Part shown: positions 1 through 8,939 of the stretch, one piece after another
Position numbering within the stretch: position 1 is the stretch's first letter
How the letters are laid out: every line of letters starts with the position of its first letter
Source: Nitrospirillum viridazoti CBAmc
Lineage (GTDB): Bacteria; Pseudomonadota; Alphaproteobacteria; Azospirillales; Azospirillaceae
Assembly (NCBI RefSeq): GCF_000730165.1
Contig: NZ_CP022113.1
Coordinates: 744,001-808,000, forward strand
DNA length: 64,000 nt
Direction: 5' to 3'
Made by a program: the position numbers and the translations under genes
The notes under the pieces: model-generated
Seen by the model: only the letters and a program-made list of their open reading frames with translations
Database searches by the model: none
Told to the model about the DNA's origin: nothing

Positions 1-939
1 GCCCTGCGACTGGTCGATCTGGTCCATCTTGGTATAGAAGCCGTCCAGCGTGAACGTCAGGTTGTCGTTCGGCTGGTACTGGACGGTGCCGTTCAGGCCC
101 GTGCGCTTGCGCGACGTCTCATAGAAGAAGGGCGACAGGTTGGACGGCATGTCCACGCCGGTGAAGCTGCCCACGCCGGGGGCGGTGCGGCCGTACCAGT
201 AGTCGGTGGGGTCGACGTTGCCGCGCTTCACATGGCCGGCGCCGATGTCGAATTCATCGTCGCGGCTGTCGCGCTTCTCGTAAGAGGCCACCAGCGCCAC
301 ACCGAAGGTCGATTCCGGATTGTGCCAGCTGACGACGCCGGACAGCGAGGGGTTGGTGCTGTCCGCCAGCTCGCCATACAGCGCGCGGGCGCTGCCGGCC
401 ACCACCAGGTCCTGCTTCTGCTCCAGCGGGCGCACCGTGCGGATGTTCACCGTGGCGCCGATGGAGGCGCCGTTGATGTTGGCGCTGGGGCTCTTGTAGA
501 CGTCGGCGCCGGAAATCAGCTCGGAGGGCAGGACGTCGAAGCTGAACTCACGCCCCACGTTTTCCGTGGCCAGGGTGCGGCCGTTCAGGGTGACGGTGTT
601 GAACTGGGGCCCCAGGCCGCGGACCGAGATGAACTGACCGTCGCCACGGTTGCGGTCGATGGCGACACCGGTGATGCGCTGCAGGGATTCGGCCACGTTC
701 TGGTCCGGCATCTTGCCCAGGTCTTCACTGGCGATGCTGTCGACGACGTTGACCGAATTGCGCTTGATCTCGGTGGCCACCTGCAGGGAGCGCTTGATGC
801 CCGTGACCACGATCTCTTCCAGGCCCTGGTCGTCGGTGGCCGGGGTCGCCGCCTGCTGAGCGAAGGCCGTGCCTACCGTGGCATGCAGCAGGGCGCAGCA
901 CGCCACACCTTGGGCGAGCCCCATCAACGTACGCTTCAT
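1..939 (-). CDS. TonB-dependent receptor, C-terminus beyond window
   Basis: Outer-membrane, TonB/ExbBD-energised receptor for a large or scarce nutrient; the ligand is not readable. Translating the minus strand from the ATG at 939 gives a signal peptide ending in TAFAQQ, a TonB box (EEIVVTG) near residue 42, and a plug domain with GKMPDQNVAESLQRITGV and the conserved SVRGLGPQFNTVTLNGR stretch. These are hallmarks of the Caulobacter/Xanthomonas-type TonB receptor family. The reading frame stays open to base 1, so only 313 residues are present and most of the barrel is missing. A GGGAGAGG ribosome site lies about 8 nt upstream of the ATG. It is divergent from the receptor at 2064, sharing the long control region between them. 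Confidence 0.93.
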   Translation of the reverse strand, partial: MKRTLMGLAQGVACCALLHATVGTAFAQQAATPATDDQGLEEIVVTGIKRSLQVATEIKRNSVNVVDSIASEDLGKMPDQNVAESLQRITGVAIDRNRGDGQFISVRGLGPQFNTVTLNGRTLATENVGREFSFDVLPSELISGADVYKSPSANINGASIGATVNIRTVRPLEQKQDLVVAGSARALYGELADSTNPSLSGVVSWHNPESTFGVALVASYEKRDSRDDEFDIGAGHVKRGNVDPTDYWYGRTAPGVGSFTGVDMPSNLSPFFYETSRKRTGLNGTVQYQPNDNLTFTLDGFYTKMDQIDQSQG

Positions 940-1612
940 TATGAACGTCCTCTCCCTGATCGATGGGCTTATGACAGCGAGATGCCAGTGCCCGTTGTTT
1001 GAAATATCAGTGCCACGTTATGAAATTCCATGCAACGGCTTTTCTGCACTCAGCCACATCAAAAATGAGATCGGGGAATGGATGGCGCGGGGCGCGATTT
1101 CGCTACGGCGTTAGGCAGCCGGCAACGCGTAAGGCCGGCGGCATTCACGCCACCGGCCTCGTTCCAAACCTGCAATGACCATGACTCGTGGGCAGGCGGG
1201 CCAAGGCGCGCCGGCCCCGCCTTCCCTCACAGGCGTGGACCTCGTGGCAGCCCATCCGGCAACAGATTTCCTTGAAGTCGAGCCGTCCGCGCAGGCTCTC
1301 CCCATCCATTCCAAACCAATCGAGCCCGATTCCGGTTGTAAGGGAGCCTATGAAGCCATCGCCCCGGCCCCCCTGTCAGGTCTGCGGCAGCCGGAAGAGC
1401 AGATGTATCGCGGCAGGCTCGACCAATCAGACCCCAGGCCCCGCCGCCGTGCATAAATTATCCTCAAGCCCTGACCAAACGACCGGAAATTAATTATGTA
1501 TTTCAATAACATACTGCTTGTCGGGATGGAGGGTTGGCCATGTTCGGCGTGATTTGGCCATTTAACGTGTTGCGGGACACTGTGATTAAGAAAAGCAAAA
1601 AATAGAAATGAT

Positions 1613-1628
1613 TTGACAACGCTGTCAA
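1613..1628. promoter_or_regulatory. LacI-type operator palindrome
   Basis: The sequence TTGACAACGCTGTCAA has perfect 6-bp arms (TTGACA/TGTCAA) around a central CG, the architecture of LacI-family operators (TGACA-N-CG-N-TGTCA). It lies between two TonB receptors, and a LacI regulator is encoded at 5457. It is therefore a candidate site for that regulator. The assignment is inference from symmetry and context. Confidence 0.55.
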
Positions 1629-1691
1629 CGCAACTATTAATAACAGAGCTGACACCCGGCAAGCACCCGGATGCTGCCTGCGACCCAATCG

Positions 1692-1733
1692 CCGGCGGTA
1701 TAAGGGAAGGATTTTGCAGAAGCATACCGCCGG
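1692..1733. repeat. 10-bp inverted repeat, 22-nt spacer
   Basis: CCGGCGGTAT at 1692-1701 is repeated in inverted form (ATACCGCCGG) at 1724-1733. It sits in the AT-rich control region upstream of the plus-strand receptor. It could form a stem-loop in a 5' leader or be two half-sites of a dimeric regulator; the sequence alone does not decide. Confidence 0.5.
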
Positions 1734-2063
1734 TAATCAGTAAGGTTGAGCCTAAGCCTAAGTAAAAAATAAATACATCTCGGGAGGATAGAGACATGAG
1801 CGCGCAAGCAATCTGCCGACCCTGTCATGGACATACTCACTACAGTTAGAACTGGTTGACCTTTCCCGGCAACGGGAAGGGATGGGTTTAGCCGACTGTC
1901 AGATCGGCATGCCCCTATTCCAGTATCAGGTAGATCCGTCGCGACCGGACAGCAGCGCTGTGCCGTTCCCTGGCGCGCACCCTAAACCATGGGTTGCGGG
2001 CGGGAACCGTGGCCAGCGGCCGGGCCCGCGCATCCACGAATACCCCCCAGGGAGGGAACTCGC

Positions 2064-5000
2064 ATGTACGGAGAGTTGAAGATGTTACGGCGGCTGTTGA
2101 TGGGTGCCGCCTCCTGCGCCGCCTTGGCTGCCACCCTGGCCGCGCCCACCGCCTTCGCCCAAAGCACGCAGCCGGCGGCGCCCGATCCGCAGGCCGCCCC
2201 CCAGGCCACCCCGGCCGAGCAGGGCGGCGTGGAGGAAATCATCGTCACCGGGTTCCGCAAGTCGCTGGCCGACGCGCTGGAAAACAAGCGCCAGTCGAAC
2301 CTGATCATCGAATCCGTCACGGCCGAAGACATGGGCAAAATGCCCGACCAGGATATCGCGGAATCGCTGCAGCGCCTGTCGGGCGTGCAGATCGACCGCG
2401 ACAACGGCCAGGGCACCCGCGTGCGCATCCGCGGCCTGAGCCAGAACGTCACGGTGCTGAACGACGAGCCCTTCCTGTCCGGCCTGGAGGCCTACGCCAG
2501 CGGTGAAGGGTCCGGCGGCGGCGGCAACACCGCCACCAACTCGCTGGAAGCCATCCCGTCCGACCTGATCGCCGGCGTGGACGTCTACAAATCGCCCCAG
2601 GCCAGCCTGGTCGAAGGCGGCATGGGCGGCATCATCAACCTGAAGACCCGCTCGGCCCTGGACACCCCGCAGGGCTGGACCGTGGGCGGCAACTTCCGCA
2701 TGACCACGGGCGAGCACGCCCGCATGGAAGACTGGACCCCCATCGGCGCCATCGTCGGCACCTACAACTTCAACAATAGGATCGGCATCACGGCGGCGTT
2801 CTCGTACTCCGAGACCGACACCCACTCCGACATGATGCAGGGCCAGAACCGCAGCGGTTGGGCCATCGAGCCGGCGGCCGGCACCTCCAGCAACCCGATG
2901 GCGACCATCCCGCAGAAGTACATCTCGCCCGAGCTGCTGTACTTCACCGACCGCGACACCGACCGCACCCGCATCAGCGGCCAGCTGGGCATCGACTACG
3001 CCGTCACCGACAGCCTGACCCTGAACGCCGACTGGCTGCATTCCACCTACGACATCCTGACCCAGGAAGCGTCGAACAAGCTGTGGTTCAACTCGAACGG
3101 CCTGGGCCTGGGCATCGACCCCAGCCAGCCCTACAGCATCGACAGCAACGGCGTCATCAAGTCGGCCACCATCCGCGCCCTGGGGGCGGAAGGCGACAGC
3201 GACGTGCAGAACGTCCACCTCACGGCGGACAACTTCCACTTCGGCGGCAAGTGGGACAACGGCGGGCCGTTCCGCGCCAAGTTCAAGGTCGCCTACGCCA
3301 CCTCGGAATACAATTCCGACAGCGCGCAGCAGGACGTCGAGTATTCGCAGTACAACGCCGCCCAGCCCTGCGCCACCAGCCCCAACGGCTATTGCAACGC
3401 CCCGCTGAATCCCTCAGCCCCCGGCGGCAGCAGCCCGGTCAGCCACGGCCCGGCCTATTCCTTCAACTACGTCAACAACGGCACGCTGCCATCGGTATCG
3501 TACAACGCGCCCTACGCCGACCTGATCAGCAACCCCAACAACGCGGTCTTCAAGTCGGCCTGGGCGTGGAACATCCACTCCAAGGACGATTTGTGGTCCG
3601 GCCATGCCGACGGCGAGTACGACGCCGATTTCATCAAGGCGATCAAGACCACCTTCACCGCCGGCGTGCGCTACACCGACGACAAGATCAATTACAGCCT
3701 GTCGCACTATGAGCTGGACAAGTCCTCGGCCGGCCAGACCGGGTACTGCAGCAACGGCACCTGCTATGGCACCTACGGGTACTACATGGACCCGGCCATC
3801 CTGAACGAGGGCATGACCAACGCCGCCACCGGCGCTACCGCCGGCGGCAACTTCGTCGGCGCCAGCGGCGCCCCGTCGCAAACGCCGCCGGTCATCCCCG
3901 CCCAGACGGCGCTGAGCGCCCCCAACCGGGCACAGCTGGTCAAGAACTTCTTCCCCACCGGCAACGCGGGCAGCAGCATCCTGGTGCAGAACCTGTCCCA
4001 GATGCAGAACCCGGTGCAGTGGCTGCAGGGCAACTTCCCGCAGTTCCCGGGCAAGATGGTGCGCGACCCCATCAACTCCTTCGTCATCGAAAGCCAGCGC
4101 GTCTCCGGCTACGCCATGGCCGACATGGGCAGCAAGGAGGATCGCTTCCACCTGAACATCGGCGCCCGCATCGTCGACACGGTGCAGAAGGTGACGGCCG
4201 GCGCCCTGCCCGCCAACCCCATCTACATCTCCGACGAATCCTGGGACGGCTCCAACGCCATCACCAACCCGGACGTCGTCACGGCGGAACGGCACTACAC
4301 CGACATCCTGCCCAGCATGAACCTGGTGCTGGACGTGGCGCCGGACCAGAAGGTCCGCTTCTCCGCCGCCCGCGTCATGTCCCCGCCCAGCCCCTATGAC
4401 CTGGGCCGCGGCGCGCAGTACAACTTCACCCGCGAGACCAACACAGCGGGCAAGCAGGGCTTCGCCTTCGTGGGCGGGAGCGGCGGCAATCCCAATCTGG
4501 ACCCCTTCCGCGCCACCCAGATCGACATCGGCTACGAATGGTATTTCGGTGAGCAGGGCGCGCTGACCTTCGGCGGCTTCTACAAGTCCATCGACACCTT
4601 CATCCAGACGCAGACCACCTCCATCACCGTGATGGACGATTTCGGCGGCAGCACCGCGGGCTTCACCGCCCCCAGCAACGGCGCCGGCGGCAGCATCAAG
4701 GGCTTCGAAATCGGGGCGCAGTACGCCTTCGACTTCGGCGTCGGCTTCAACGCCAACTACACCTACTCGCTGTCCACCTCGTCCACCCACACCGACTTCG
4801 CCCAGGACCTGCCCATCCCCGGCGTGTCGCTGCACGCCCTGACGGCGCAGACCTACTATCAGAAGGGCGGCCTGGAAGCCCGCCTGTCCTACAGCTGGCG
4901 GTCCAGCGCCGTGAACGGCGACGCCATCGGCTCCACCTTCGCCATCCTGGACGCCACCACCAACAAGTCGGTGACCTATGGCGTGTTCAGCCGGCCCTAC

Positions 5001-5180
5001 GGCCAGCTGGACGCCCAGATCGCCTACCAGTTCACGCCTGAGTTCGGCATCACCTTCGAGGCCATCAATCTGACTGATGAGTCTCAGGAGACCTATCTGC
5101 AGTTCAAGAACCAGCCCTTCACCTACGTGAACGCGGGTCGCCGCTTCATGCTGGGCGGCCGGTTCAAGTTCGGCGGCTGA
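2064..5180 (+). CDS. TonB-dependent receptor
   Basis: Outer-membrane active-transport receptor of 1038 residues. I chose the ATG at 2064 because GGAGGG lies 8 nt upstream; an in-frame ATG at 2082 is also possible, while a start at 1989 would put 25 odd residues before the signal peptide. The signal peptide ends near PTAFAQS, the TonB box is EEIIVTG, and the plug carries GKMPDQDIAESLQRLSGVQ and RIRGLSQNVTVLNDE. The rest is a long beta-barrel with many Asn/Gly/aromatic-rich strands and a late INLTDE motif typical of the family. The last residues are FKFGG rather than a terminal aromatic residue. The gene is followed by a terminator and then a LacI regulator, which in Caulobacter- and Xanthomonas-type genomes usually points to a carbohydrate ligand. 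Confidence 0.95.
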   Translation: MYGELKMLRRLLMGAASCAALAATLAAPTAFAQSTQPAAPDPQAAPQATPAEQGGVEEIIVTGFRKSLADALENKRQSNLIIESVTAEDMGKMPDQDIAESLQRLSGVQIDRDNGQGTRVRIRGLSQNVTVLNDEPFLSGLEAYASGEGSGGGGNTATNSLEAIPSDLIAGVDVYKSPQASLVEGGMGGIINLKTRSALDTPQGWTVGGNFRMTTGEHARMEDWTPIGAIVGTYNFNNRIGITAAFSYSETDTHSDMMQGQNRSGWAIEPAAGTSSNPMATIPQKYISPELLYFTDRDTDRTRISGQLGIDYAVTDSLTLNADWLHSTYDILTQEASNKLWFNSNGLGLGIDPSQPYSIDSNGVIKSATIRALGAEGDSDVQNVHLTADNFHFGGKWDNGGPFRAKFKVAYATSEYNSDSAQQDVEYSQYNAAQPCATSPNGYCNAPLNPSAPGGSSPVSHGPAYSFNYVNNGTLPSVSYNAPYADLISNPNNAVFKSAWAWNIHSKDDLWSGHADGEYDADFIKAIKTTFTAGVRYTDDKINYSLSHYELDKSSAGQTGYCSNGTCYGTYGYYMDPAILNEGMTNAATGATAGGNFVGASGAPSQTPPVIPAQTALSAPNRAQLVKNFFPTGNAGSSILVQNLSQMQNPVQWLQGNFPQFPGKMVRDPINSFVIESQRVSGYAMADMGSKEDRFHLNIGARIVDTVQKVTAGALPANPIYISDESWDGSNAITNPDVVTAERHYTDILPSMNLVLDVAPDQKVRFSAARVMSPPSPYDLGRGAQYNFTRETNTAGKQGFAFVGGSGGNPNLDPFRATQIDIGYEWYFGEQGALTFGGFYKSIDTFIQTQTTSITVMDDFGGSTAGFTAPSNGAGGSIKGFEIGAQYAFDFGVGFNANYTYSLSTSSTHTDFAQDLPIPGVSLHALTAQTYYQKGGLEARLSYSWRSSAVNGDAIGSTFAILDATTNKSVTYGVFSRPYGQLDAQIAYQFTPEFGITFEAINLTDESQETYLQFKNQPFTYVNAGRRFMLGGRFKFGG

Positions 5181-5277
5181 TGCCCATGAGCTGCGGGGCC
5201 GGTCCGGCAGCGACGCCGGGCCGGATCCTGCAGAAACCGGGGGCCTTCAGGTTCTGTTTTCCATAAGGTCCCCGATA

Positions 5278-5320
5278 CCGGGAACTGCCGGGTTTGGCCG
5301 TTCCCGGGCCTTCTTCTTGA
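5278..5320 (+). terminator. Rho-independent-like terminator
   Basis: CCGGGAAC and GTTCCCGG form an 8-bp stem, extended inside by GCC/GGC around a GGGTTT loop, followed by a T-rich run (CCTTCTTCTT). It lies about 100 nt after the receptor stop codon and before the LacI gene. Confidence 0.65.
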
Positions 5321-5456
5321 TCTCCCTTCTATGCGCATACCCTCTCCCCGGGGACTATGCGCCCACTCCGGGCGGCATGATTGCGATCGTGCCGCCCTTT
5401 CTTTTTTGTGCCATTACAGGAGTAGTGACAGCTGGTGCCGAGGGGAGCGATGCCAC

Positions 5457-6530
5457 ATGGGGAATGACGCCCGGAAACCGACGATCATCGACGTCGCCCG
5501 TGAGTCCGGGGTTTCCATCAAGACCGTGTCGCGTGTGCTGAACGGTGAGCCTTACGTCAACCGCGCCACCTTGGACAAGGTGATGAAGGCCATCCATGAC
5601 CTGGGCTACCACCCCAACATGTCGGCGCGCACCCTGGCCGGCAAACGCTCCTATCTGCTGGGCCACCTCTACGGCGATCCGGCCGGCCCCTACACCATGG
5701 AAATCCAGGTGGGCCTGCTGAACCGCTGCCGCGCCCGGGGCTATCACCTGCTGATCGAGGAGATCGACTATCGCGGCCAAGATGTGGAACGGCGGGTGCG
5801 CGCCGTGCTGGACTGGCTGCGCCCCGACGGCGTGGTGCTGACCGCCCCCATCACCGACGAGCCGCGCGTGCTGTCCGTGCTGACGGAAAGCGGCATACCT
5901 CTGGTGCGGGTGACAGCGGAAAGCGGCGGCGACACCTTCTCCTCCGTCTGGATCGATGAGCGGCAGGCGGCGGCGGCCCTGACCCGCCACCTGCTGTCGC
6001 TGGGCCACCGCCGCATCGGCCTGATCAAGGGCCCCGCCAACCACGGCGCCACCGAGCGCCGCCACCTGGGCTATCGCGACGCGCTGGCGGAGCTGGGCAT
6101 CGCCGAGGATCCGGACCTGATCGAACATGGCGCCTTCACCTTCCCCTCCGCCCTGCCCTGCGCCGAGCGGCTGCTGAGTTTGCCGGAGCCGCCTACCGCC
6201 ATCTTCGCCTGCAATGACGAGATGGCGGCCGCCGTCATCGTCGTGGCCCAGGCGCGGGGCCTGAGCTTGCCCGACGACCTGTCGGTGGCCGGCTTCGACG
6301 ATTGCCCCATCGCCAGCATGACCTGGCCGCCCTTGACGACCGTGCGCCAACCCATGCGCAAGCTGGGGGAGGAGGCGGCCGACCTGCTGATCTCCCGCCT
6401 CATGGAACGGCCGCGCGGCGACGCCACCGTGCCCCACCGGCTGGTGTCGCACGATCTGGTGGTACGCGCCTCCACCGCCCCGCCAAAAGCGCAGAACCCG
6501 GCGCGCCGCCGCACCAGGAAGGCGGGCTAG
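5457..6530 (+). CDS. LacI-family transcriptional regulator
   Basis: DNA-binding repressor/activator of 357 residues. The N-terminal helix-turn-helix and hinge are clear (TIIDVARESGVSIKTVSRVL, then ARTLAGKRS). A periplasmic-binding-protein-like sensor domain follows, with the family's C-terminal DDLSVAGFDD and PPLTTVRQP motifs. I start at ATG 5457, preceded by AGGGGAG at proper distance; the longer frame from 5331 lacks family similarity. It probably controls the adjacent TonB receptor(s) in response to a sugar; the candidate operator is at 1613-1628. The effector is unknown. Confidence 0.93.
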   Translation: MGNDARKPTIIDVARESGVSIKTVSRVLNGEPYVNRATLDKVMKAIHDLGYHPNMSARTLAGKRSYLLGHLYGDPAGPYTMEIQVGLLNRCRARGYHLLIEEIDYRGQDVERRVRAVLDWLRPDGVVLTAPITDEPRVLSVLTESGIPLVRVTAESGGDTFSSVWIDERQAAAALTRHLLSLGHRRIGLIKGPANHGATERRHLGYRDALAELGIAEDPDLIEHGAFTFPSALPCAERLLSLPEPPTAIFACNDEMAAAVIVVAQARGLSLPDDLSVAGFDDCPIASMTWPPLTTVRQPMRKLGEEAADLLISRLMERPRGDATVPHRLVSHDLVVRASTAPPKAQNPARRRTRKAG

Positions 6531-6623
6531 GACCAGCCGCGTCAGCAGCCGGCCCCACAGGTATATGATCGGTTCAGGGCGATGACGTTCGGAACGCTTG
6601 CGCATGCCGCGCGCTGGCTATAC

Positions 6624-6643
6624 ACTGAACCACATGGTTCAGT
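6624..6643. promoter_or_regulatory. ArsR operator overlapping start codon
   Basis: ACTGAACCACATGGTTCAGT has perfect 8-bp arms around a 4-bp centre. The ATG at 6634 lies inside it, and a TATACA -10-like box ends at its left edge (6619-6624). This is a probable autoregulatory site where repressor binding blocks promoter and start. It also implies a leaderless or nearly leaderless mRNA. Confidence 0.7.
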
Positions 6644-6990
6644 ATCTAAATCCTCCCCTCGACCTCTCGTTCGCGGCGCTGTCCGATGCGACCCGCCGTG
6701 GGATCATTGATCAGCTTGGCCGCGGGGACGCGTCTATCACCAGTCTTGCCGACCAGTTCCGGATGACGCTGACCGGCATGAAGAAGCACATCCAGGTTCT
6801 GGAGCGGGCGGGGCTCGTCATCACGCGGAAGGTCGGACGGGTGAGGACCTGCACGCTTGGGAAGCGCGGCCTGGCGGCAGAGGCCGAATGGATTGAGGCC
6901 CACCGCAAGCTCTTCGAGGCCCGCTTCGACGCGTTGGACGAAATCATCAGTGAAATGAAACGGGAGGAAAGCGATGACTCGGCACGTTGA
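6634..6990 (+). CDS. ArsR-family regulator (SRPBCC-paired type)
   Basis: Small winged-helix repressor of 118 residues. The N-terminus MVQYLNPPLDLSFAALSDAT followed by RRGIIDQL matches the ArsR subfamily that precedes AHSA1/SRPBCC proteins. The recognition helix is around LADQFRMTLTGMKKHIQVLE. No metal-binding CxC motif is seen, so it probably does not sense arsenic or other metals. The ATG at 6634 gives the usual family start; TTG 6598 and ATG 6604 are upstream alternatives. There is no Shine-Dalgarno site before 6634, in line with a leaderless transcript. Its 3' end overlaps the next gene by 17 nt. Confidence 0.88.
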   Translation: MVQYLNPPLDLSFAALSDATRRGIIDQLGRGDASITSLADQFRMTLTGMKKHIQVLERAGLVITRKVGRVRTCTLGKRGLAAEAEWIEAHRKLFEARFDALDEIISEMKREESDDSAR

Positions 6991-7483
6991 CAGTGCAGGT
7001 GGTATGCGCAACCCCACGTCCGTTGAACGCAGGGGCGATCGCGAACTCGTCGTGACGCGGACATTCGACGCGCCGCCGAGCACGGTTTACAGGGCATGGA
7101 GCCAGCCGGAGCTGTTCCAGCGCTGGTGGGTGCCGAAATCCGTACCTGGCATGTCTCTCGTATCGTGCGAGCTGGACGTTCGTACCGGCGGAAAATATCG
7201 CCTGGAATTCGCCGCCGGCGGCTCGGACACCATGGCCTTCCACGGCAAGTATATCGAGGTGGTGCCCAACGAGCGCATTGTCTGGACCAACGACGAGGGC
7301 GAAGAGGGCGCGATCACCACCGTGACCTTCGAGGACCTGGGCGGGAAGACGCTGCTGACTTTCCACGAGGCCTATCCGTCCCAGGAGGCGCTTGAGGAAG
7401 CGCTGCAGGGCTCAGCGACGGCGTTGCCGGAACAACTGGGGCAGCTCGGCGACCTGCTTTCCGGCATGGAGGACCTGCCCTAA
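6974..7483 (+). CDS. SRPBCC / AHSA1-family protein
   Basis: 169-residue START-like fold protein (activator-of-Hsp90-ATPase C-terminal-like family), a hydrophobic-pocket binding domain of unknown ligand. Visible family marks are the TRTFDAPPSTVYRAWSQPE start, the FQRWWVPKSV segment, GGKYRLEF, and the ERIVWTNDE and TVTFEDLGGKTLLT strands. The GGGAGGAAA ribosome site lies inside the upstream ArsR gene, and the two reading frames overlap by 17 nt. They form one repressor-plus-effector operon, a common pairing. Confidence 0.9.
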   Translation: MTRHVDSAGGMRNPTSVERRGDRELVVTRTFDAPPSTVYRAWSQPELFQRWWVPKSVPGMSLVSCELDVRTGGKYRLEFAAGGSDTMAFHGKYIEVVPNERIVWTNDEGEEGAITTVTFEDLGGKTLLTFHEAYPSQEALEEALQGSATALPEQLGQLGDLLSGMEDLP

Positions 7484-8175
7484 CGGGCCAGGTCGCGCAA
7501 GGCCGCCACGGTCGCCGTCGCCAGCGCGGGATCGGTGCGGACCCCGGGCGGCACCGCCTGGTCGAACAGCAGGCGGGCGGGGCCGGGTGAGAGCACCAGC
7601 ACGCGATGGGCCAGGGCCACCGCCTCCGCCAGGTCGTGGGTGATCAGCAGCGTGGGCACAGGCCGGCGCAGGAGCTGTTCCGCCAGTACGGCGCGGGCCA
7701 GGCGCTGGTTGCCCTCATCCAGGGAGGCGAAGGGCTCGTCCAGCAGCAGGGCCTGGGCATCCACCGCCAGGGCACGGGCCAGCGCCAGCCGCCGCGCCAT
7801 GCCCAGGGACAGCTGCGAGGCCCAGACGTCCGCCTGGGCTGCCAGGCCCAAGCGCTCCAGCAGGCGCTCGCCCTCCACCCGGTCGGCGCCGGCCAGGGCC
7901 AGGTTCTGCCGCACGGTGCGCCAGGGCAGCAGGCGGGGCTGCTGGAAAACGACACCCAGGTTGGGAACCGGGCGCGCGCCCTCCCCGCTCCACCGCACGG
8001 TGCCCGCGACCCCGCGATCCAGCCCGGCCACCAGGCGCAGCAGCGTGCTCTTGCCACAGCCGGAGGGGCCGACCACGGCCGTCACCTCGCCCTCATCCAG
8101 GCTGAAGGCCAGGCTGCCCAGTACCGGCCGGCCGGCCAGGCGTTTCTCGCGGATGTCGACGATAAGCCGGGTCAC
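7480..8175 (-). CDS. ABC importer ATP-binding protein (nitrate/taurine type)
   Basis: Cytoplasmic ATPase of 231 residues for the importer encoded by the next two genes. Walker A is GPSGCGKST, the Q-loop VFQQPRLLPWRTV, Walker B ALLLDEPFASLD and the H-loop LLITHD. The signature motif reads LSLGMARR, degenerate against the usual LSGGM. Start is the GTG at 8175, whose GTGA overlaps the permease stop. The stop codon overlaps the end of the convergent SRPBCC gene by 4 nt. Family resemblance is to SsuB/TauB/NrtD-like proteins; the substrate is not identifiable. Confidence 0.88.
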   Translation of the reverse strand: MTRLIVDIREKRLAGRPVLGSLAFSLDEGEVTAVVGPSGCGKSTLLRLVAGLDRGVAGTVRWSGEGARPVPNLGVVFQQPRLLPWRTVRQNLALAGADRVEGERLLERLGLAAQADVWASQLSLGMARRLALARALAVDAQALLLDEPFASLDEGNQRLARAVLAEQLLRRPVPTLLITHDLAEAVALAHRVLVLSPGPARLLFDQAVPPGVRTDPALATATVAALRDLAR

Positions 8176-8939
8176 GACGCCCTCCACCGCGCCGCCCGGC
8201 GCTCCAGCGGCTGCAGGGCCGCCCATTCGATGACCTGAACGATGAGGATGAAGGCCAGGGCGTAGGCCAGGATGTGGGCCACGTCGAACAGCTGGAAATA
8301 GACCTGGATCTGGAAGCCGACGCCGTCGCTGCGGCCCAGCAGCTCCACCACCAGCACGATCTTCCAGATCAGCGCCAGGCCGGAGCGTGTGGCGGCGAAC
8401 AGGTAGGGCAGCAGCTGCGGCAGCACGATATGGCGCAGGGTGGCCGCGCGGCCGTAGCGGAAGACCCGCCCCATCTCCAGCAACTCCGCGTCCAGGGCCC
8501 GCACGCCCTCGCGCACGGTGACGGCGGTGGTGGGCAGCTTGTTCAGCGCCACGGCCGTGATGGCCGCCGCCTCCGTCAGGCCGAACCAGACGTAGAGCAG
8601 GACGATCAGCACCAGGGCCGGCAGGTTCAGCAGCAACAGCAGCGCGCTGTCCAGCCACAGATCCACCGTGCGCCACCAGCCCATGGCCAGGCCCAGCGCC
8701 GTGCCCGCCCCCATGGCCAGCAGGAAGGACGCCGCCACCCGGGCCAGGGTGATGCCGACATGGTGGGGCAAGGCGCCCGACTCCGTCTCATGCGCCATGA
8801 CGGCCAGCACGGTGGAGGCCGGCGGCGCCAGGGGGCTGGCCGCCAGGCGTCCCGCCCCCTCCCACACCAGCAGCAGGACCAGGATGGACAGCGCGCGGAT
8901 CAGCCAGGCCCGGCCCCGGTCCGCCGCCTCCCGATTCAC
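8172..8939 (-). CDS. ABC importer permease (nitrate/taurine type)
   Basis: Inner-membrane permease of 255 residues with a BPD-transporter-type architecture. It has hydrophobic segments at the start (LIRALSILVLLLVWEGAG), middle (LLLLLNLPALVLIVLLYVWF) and end, and the cytoplasmic EAA-like loop (ELLEMGRVFRYGRAATLRHI then VLPQLLPYL). The GTG start at 8939 forms a GTGA overlap with the stop of the substrate-binding gene; longer frames upstream are shadows of that gene. Closest families are SsuC/TauC-type permeases. Confidence 0.88.
   Translation of the reverse strand: MNREAADRGRAWLIRALSILVLLLVWEGAGRLAASPLAPPASTVLAVMAHETESGALPHHVGITLARVAASFLLAMGAGTALGLAMGWWRTVDLWLDSALLLLLNLPALVLIVLLYVWFGLTEAAAITAVALNKLPTTAVTVREGVRALDAELLEMGRVFRYGRAATLRHIVLPQLLPYLFAATRSGLALIWKIVLVVELLGRSDGVGFQIQVYFQLFDVAHILAYALAFILIVQVIEWAALQPLERRAARWRAS

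Larger units (their letters stand above)
940..2063. promoter_or_regulatory. 1.1 kb divergent control region, no gene
   Basis: No convincing coding sequence is present; the open frames here have no RBS and no recognisable protein. The part from about 1480 to 1800 is markedly AT-richer than its surroundings, as expected of promoters. It holds a LacI-type palindrome (1613-1628) and a long inverted repeat (1692-1733), listed separately. An imperfect stem (CCTTTCCCG / CGGGAAGG) lies at about 1859-1879. A weak half-match to the LacI-type palindrome (CGCTGTCA on the minus strand, near 971-980) sits just upstream of the minus-strand receptor. Confidence 0.6.

Noticed and set aside
1348-1797. Possible minus-strand gene in the receptor control region
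   Set aside because: No ribosome site, no recognisable domain, crosses the AT-rich promoter zone and the two regulatory dyads.
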